Positions 30,473 to 33,839 of a DNA stretch of 33,839 nucleotides are shown piece by piece. The first letter of the stretch is position 1. Each line of letters begins with the position of its first letter. Origin of the DNA: Candidatus Hydrogenedentota bacterium (GTDB taxonomy: Bacteria > Hydrogenedentota > Hydrogenedentia > Hydrogenedentales > JACPGD01); the NCBI GenBank assembly GCA_016182645.1, contig JACPGD010000249.1, forward strand, positions 1-33,839, in the 5' to 3' direction. Position numbers and translations under genes: made by a program. A model generated the notes under the pieces. It worked only from the letters and a program-made list of their open reading frames with translations, made no database searches and was not told the origin of the DNA.

Positions 30473-32482
30473 TCAGCCGAGCATGGCACGTAGTTTTCGG
30501 GAGAGGCTGGCGGGGGTGAACGGTTTTGGCAGAAAGTCCATGCCTTCCTCCAGTACGCCCTGCTGGACCAGGGCATCGTCGGTATACCCGGACACGTAAA
30601 GCACCTTCAGGCCCGGGCGTTCCTTGAGCAGGAGTTCGCTGAGCTGCCGCCCGCCCATGAGAGGCATGACCACGTCCGTGACGAGGGCGTCAATCTTGGC
30701 ATGTTCGGCAGCGATCTTGAGGGCCTCCACGCCGGATTCCGCCACCAAGACATTGTAGCCCTGGTCGCGCAGGGTCTGGGCGGCAATGCGGCGCACGAGG
30801 GCGTCGTCCTCCACCAGGAGGATGGTTTCGGAACCGGCGCCCGCCGCCACGGCCGGTTCTTCCGCGGCTGGGCGCTCGCCTTTGCTTGCGGCCAAGGGTA
30901 AGTAGATTCTAAAGGTTGACCCGCGGCCCGGTTCGCTGTAGACCCAGATGTGCCCTTCGGCCTGCTTCACGATGCCATAGCACGTGGCCAAGCCGAGGCC
31001 CGTGCCTTTCCCGCGCTCCTTGGTCGTAAAGAACGGCTCAAAGATCTGCGCCTGCACTTCCGGAGTCATTCCTTCGCCGGTGTCACTGACTGTGAGGACG
31101 ACGTATTGTCCGGATATCACCTCCGCCCGGCGCCGGGCGTACTCTTCGTCCAGGGTCTGGTCGGAGGTCTCGATGATAATCGTGCCGCCAGACGGCATCG
31201 CATCGCGGGCATTGACCACCAGATTGACGAGCAGTTGCTCGAGTTGGCTGGCGTCCATGAAGATGTGGCCGCTGGCCCGGGTATGCGTTTGCAACTCGAT
31301 ATGTTCGCCGATCAGCCGGCGCAGCATTTTCTCCAGATTGTGGACAATTTCGCTGATATCGATGACGCGGGGAACCACCATTTGTTTTCGAGCAAAGGCG
31401 AGTAACTGGCGCGTCAGCGACGCCGCGCGATCGGCCGCGAGGCGGATTTGCTGGATGTGGCCCCTGATTACTTCGTCCTTTATGGCGTCTGCGCTCAGGT
31501 CGGAATAGCCGACAATCGCGGTCAGCAAGTTATTGAAATCGTGCGCGACGCCGCCGGCCAGGCGGCCGATGCTCTCCATCTTCTGGGCCTGGAGTAACTG
31601 TTGCTCGAGATTGAGGCGCTCGGTGATGTCGCGCGAGTTGAGGACGACGCCGTGGATGTCGGGGTCGTCCAGCAGATTGCAGCCGATGGATTCGAGCACG
31701 CGCCAGGCGCCGTTGGCGGTCTGATAGCGAATGGACGAAGGGGCGGCTTCCTCGGCGCATTCGGCGGCCAGCAGCGCATCGAGTTTTGACCGGTCCTCGG
31801 GATGGATCATGTCGTGGATGTCGCGTCCGGTCAACTCCTCTGGCCGGTATTTGAGCACGTGTTCGATGGACGGACTTTCAGAGCGGATCGTTCCATCCCT
31901 GTTGACAACGGTAATGACATCGAGAGCGTTGTCGAGCAGGGCGCGCGCGTAGCGTTCACTTTTCCGGCGCAAGGTAGCCTCGCGTGCGAGTTCGTGCGAC
32001 TCGAACAGCAGTTCCGTCTTGGCGCGCAATGTTTCAATGAGTGCGAAGTAGAGGGTGGCGATCAGAAGAACAACGCCAGCGAGAAAGAACATACGTTCGA
32101 CAAAATCAACCCCTGATGATGGGGGCAGCGCCGTCAGGTAGGGGTGGAGTTCGCTGGCGAAATTCACCAACTGCGCCAGGCACATGGAAAGGGCGGACCA
32201 GTAAGCGGTCCAACGCAGAATGGGAACGTCTTCGAGCCGGCGAATCAACAGGACCGCGGGCAAGGCCAGGATGAGCAGGGCGAGGAAACTCAGGAATTCA
32301 GAAATGGGACGGAAGATGCCGCCGCCTTCCTGGATAAAGCGGGCCAGCGTCTCGAGGAGCAGGGCGGCCAGGAGACCGGCCGCAACCCCGACACGCCAGC
32401 GCTGGACCCGCATGGTTTTTGGCCGCCGCCGGGACATTTCCGCCACGTCGAGCGGCTCCGGCGTAACTGGGGCAACCGTCAC
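30473..32482 (-). CDS. Hybrid sensor histidine kinase with PAS and receiver domains
   Basis: A 669-aa membrane kinase. Four hydrophobic segments lie at about 32-50, 58-80, 92-110 and 128-150. A PAS domain covers about 178-290 ([19 protein letters not shown]). HisKA has the phospho-accepting His314 in GGVAHDFNN. The ATP-binding domain has [17 protein letters not shown] and [16 protein letters not shown] receiver domain covers about 552-669, with VEDD and the phosphate acceptor Asp603 in LVTDVVMP. The start is a GTG at 32482 with GGAGGA upstream. It is an orphan: no output response regulator is adjacent. It is convergent with the flagellin unit, but a motility link is only positional. Confidence 0.9.
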   Translation of the reverse strand: MTVAPVTPEPLDVAEMSRRRPKTMRVQRWRVGVAAGLLAALLLETLARFIQEGGGIFRPISEFLSFLALLILALPAVLLIRRLEDVPILRWTAYWSALSMCLAQLVNFASELHPYLTALPPSSGVDFVERMFFLAGVVLLIATLYFALIETLRAKTELLFESHELAREATLRRKSERYARALLDNALDVITVVNRDGTIRSESPSIEHVLKYRPEELTGRDIHDMIHPEDRSKLDALLAAECAEEAAPSSIRYQTANGAWRVLESIGCNLLDDPDIHGVVLNSRDITERLNLEQQLLQAQKMESIGRLAGGVAHDFNNLLTAIVGYSDLSADAIKDEVIRGHIQQIRLAADRAASLTRQLLAFARKQMVVPRVIDISEIVHNLEKMLRRLIGEHIELQTHTRASGHIFMDASQLEQLLVNLVVNARDAMPSGGTIIIETSDQTLDEEYARRRAEVISGQYVVLTVSDTGEGMTPEVQAQIFEPFFTTKERGKGTGLGLATCYGIVKQAEGHIWVYSEPGRGSTFRIYLPLAASKGERPAAEEPAVAAGAGSETILLVEDDALVRRIAAQTLRDQGYNVLVAESGVEALKIAAEHAKIDALVTDVVMPLMGGRQLSELLLKERPGLKVLYVSGYTDDALVQQGVLEEGMDFLPKPFTPASLSRKLRAMLG

Positions 32483-32626
32483 TGGCTCCTCCCCCCGTGT
32501 GCTCCGCGCTGGCGCAAGAGCGGCCTATCCACAACACGCTACTTGAACGGATTGTAAGAGAATTCGGGATTATCCACAAGGAGATTCCAGGCCGCGGGAT
32601 AACCATTCAGTGAAAGGGGGCGAGAT

Positions 32627-32659
32627 GGGGAGGGCGAACGTACCCGCGAGCAGGTTGAA
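32627..32659 (+). repeat. Dispersed repeat, family C (copy 2)
   Basis: GGGGAGGGCGAACGTACCCG continues as CGAGCAGGTTGAA. It matches 4779-4809 with one change in the core and one in the extension. Confidence 0.75.
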
Positions 32660-32789
32660 TTGTCCCATTACATCAACAGCTTTCTCGCCACCAACCTGCT
32701 GCTAAGGAAGCGCGGCGTAACCCGTTGAAGAATAAGGATCGCCATATGAGCGGTTCCTTGTCCGAATCCCCGCCCCCGGCGGTCCAAAA

Positions 32790-32815
32790 CTCGCGGGTAC
32801 GCTCGCCCTCCCGAA
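32790..32815 (-). repeat. Dispersed repeat, family C (copy 3, inverted)
   Basis: CTCGCGGGTACGCTCGCCCT followed by CCCGAA is the exact reverse complement of 4779-4804. It faces copy 2 across about 130 bases. Confidence 0.8.
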
Positions 32816-32897
32816 ACGACGCCCTTGCGCCACAGGCCGCGCGCAACTTCGTCGGGGATGTGGCAAGACCCCGACTACCTGTCCGAGTTCAGCCCAG

Positions 32898-33674
32898 TTA
32901 TTCGCTGCGTGACAGCGCCTTGGCGCCAAGAGACTGCACCAGGGGGTCGGCGCCCTCACCGCAGAATCCAAGATGGAGGTGGCGCCGCCAGCCTTCGGCG
33001 TAGGCGAACTGCCTGGACCACCGCCCGACTTCGCGGGACATGTCTTCCATGGTGATGAGGTAGCTGTCCAGACCCTGGCTGTGATCGAGCCATTCCTTCT
33101 GGCTGCGGTGGCAGGCGAGCGCTTCCCGTTTTCGCGGCAGCACCTCGGAAATATCCACGTAGAGGTGCGGCTCGATGCGCTGGCGGAGCCCGTCGCGCAG
33201 ACCATAGGGGAGGGCGTGGTAGACAGTGACTTCACCTTCCACGGCGGGCCGGGGCGGATCGGTGGTGTAATTGCGCATGCCGCGAGAGAAGGCGGCGCTC
33301 AAAGCGAGGCGGCAGGCGTTCATGTGGTCTTCCATATAGTCCTGCGGCGAGTGCAGCAGGAGGATGGCGGGATTCACCTCGCGGATGACGGCTGCGACGC
33401 GGCGCAATAGGGACGGCCCATAGAAGATTTCGAGGTCGTCGACCAGTGGTTCATGCAGGATTGCGCCCAGGGCCTTCGCGGCGTCGCGCGCTTCGCCCAG
33501 GCGCGTGGCGATGGTGGTGTCCTTATCCATGGTCGCCGAACCACAACTGCCGTTGGCGATGTTCATCATGTGAAGTTCAAAGCCGGCCTGTCCCAGCAGG
33601 AACAGGGTGCCGGCCATCATGAATTCGATGTCGTCGGGGTGGGCCGCGACGGCGAAGACTGCGGGTTTACTCAC
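32898..33674 (-). CDS. PIG-L/LmbE-family deacetylase
   Basis: A 258-aa zinc-dependent N-acetylglucosamine deacetylase-type protein. The hallmark AHPDD motif is at residues 11-15 (FAVAAHPDDIEFMMAG), and the second metal-ligand region is HSPQDYMEDHMNA. A long C-terminal helical part with HRSQKEWLDHSQGLD is usual for the family. The GTG at 33674 is chosen because AAGGAG lies 6 bases upstream and the first strand follows at once. A frame open to 33737 adds 21 poorly conserved residues. The family acts on GlcNAc-linked substrates in the cytoplasm. The actual substrate here is unknown. The position is far from the glycosyltransferases but consistent with glycan metabolism. Confidence 0.88.
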   Translation of the reverse strand: MSKPAVFAVAAHPDDIEFMMAGTLFLLGQAGFELHMMNIANGSCGSATMDKDTTIATRLGEARDAAKALGAILHEPLVDDLEIFYGPSLLRRVAAVIREVNPAILLLHSPQDYMEDHMNACRLALSAAFSRGMRNYTTDPPRPAVEGEVTVYHALPYGLRDGLRQRIEPHLYVDISEVLPRKREALACHRSQKEWLDHSQGLDSYLITMEDMSREVGRWSRQFAYAEGWRRHLHLGFCGEGADPLVQSLGAKALSRSE

Positions 33675-33757
33675 GTACTTCTCCTTCCGGGCTGAAACCG
33701 GGGAGAAGTATAGGATGCAGGAGGCGGGGCGCGCCAATTGGCGGGGCGTGGCGACAT

Positions 33758-33802
33758 GGACGGAATGGACGGGAGGGACGAGATGGACAGCATGGACGTC
33801 GG
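33758..33802. repeat. 9-bp-phased GGAC array, five units
   Basis: GGAC begins at 33758, 33767, 33776, 33785 and 33794, exactly 9 bases apart, with variable bases between. This is the clearest member of the phased array class and is complementary to the GTCC arrays elsewhere. Confidence 0.85.
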
Positions 33803-33812
33803 GGCGGGGGGA

Positions 33813-33839
33813 TTATTCGGGTTCGCCGGAGGCGCCGGC
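33813..33839 (-). CDS. Possible C-terminal end of an upstream gene at the right edge
   Basis: Reading inward on the minus strand, nine codons end in GASGEPE and a TAA at 33813-33815. This could be the tail of a gene continuing beyond the window. It is too short to support a product. Confidence 0.2.
   Translation of the reverse strand, partial: AGASGEPE

Larger units (their letters stand above)
32483..32897. other. Intergenic region with two family C repeats
   Basis: No gene is supported in these 415 bases. It contains family C repeats at 32627-32659 and 32790-32815 in opposite orientation and a hairpin with arms GTCGGGG/CCCCGAC at 32851-32875. The hairpin lies 22 bases beyond the stop of the minus-strand deacetylase gene and may mark its transcript end. 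Confidence 0.55.

Noticed and set aside
32614-32790. tRNA-like fragments (GGGGGCG and CGAATCCCCGCCCCC)
   Set aside because: The ends could pair, but they are about 155 bases apart, the T-arm does not pair, and no anticodon arm can be drawn. Treated as coincidence in GC-rich repeats.
32702-33235. A 177-codon minus-strand frame overlapping the deacetylase
   Set aside because: It overlaps the PIG-L gene in another frame, and the C-terminal part lies in repeat C sequence. No domain is visible.

Overview
This is a GC-rich bacterial chromosomal fragment, probably from an uncultured or poorly characterised Gram-negative lineage with two membranes. It carries exported beta-propellers, a Tat-type ferredoxin, an O-antigen ligase-like protein and flagella. 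The density of PQQ-like/NHL propeller genes (seven in 34 kb), the 9-bp-period GTCC/GGAC arrays between genes and the gene mix suggest a Hydrogenedentota/planctomycete-like bacterium. That placement is an inference and not proven by any marker gene here. No rRNA, tRNA, CRISPR array or transposase gene was seen.

Layout. (1) 1-4778: a truncated membrane-anchored propeller gene, a GT4-type glycosyltransferase translationally coupled to it, and two exported PQQ-like propeller genes transcribed divergently. (2) 4852-6793: a small helix-turn-helix gene with an eight-cysteine tail, divergent from a three-gene operon matching arsE-arsF-arsG (thioredoxin-like protein, membrane-anchored CxxC protein, CcdA-like permease). 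(3) 6876-17376: an eight-gene minus-strand operon with overlapping or nearly overlapping genes. In transcription order it encodes a membrane-anchored PQQ-like propeller, a membrane-anchored NHL propeller, a 78-aa Cys-rich peptide, a Tat-exported four-cluster ferredoxin, a NapH/NosR-like membrane iron-sulfur protein, a three-helix membrane PQQ-like propeller, a fused NuoE-NuoF flavoprotein, and a NuoG/GltD-like FAD/iron-sulfur protein. No hydrogenase, formate dehydrogenase or other catalytic subunit is present. This is the best candidate for an undescribed system: an NADH-linked cytoplasmic module joined to a quinone/periplasm electron path and to extracytoplasmic propellers.

(4) 17672-20295: two small membrane proteins of unknown function and another exported propeller. 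(5) 20470-26584: a surface-polysaccharide segment with two glycosyltransferases, an O-antigen ligase/polymerase-like protein and an exported six-hairpin-type glycosidase. (6) 26628-30395: a flagellar filament locus. An island of about 35% G+C ends in a textbook sigma-28 promoter, followed by three tandem 271-aa flagellin genes, flaG and a rho-independent terminator. Strong hairpins separate the flagellin genes, and all three leaders share a two-GGA arrangement that could bind CsrA. (7) 30473-33674: a hybrid sensor histidine kinase and a PIG-L/LmbE-type deacetylase.

At least four short dispersed repeat families and one class of 9-bp-phased arrays occupy the intergenic spaces. One repeat copy appears to be translated as the N-terminus of the NapH-like protein.
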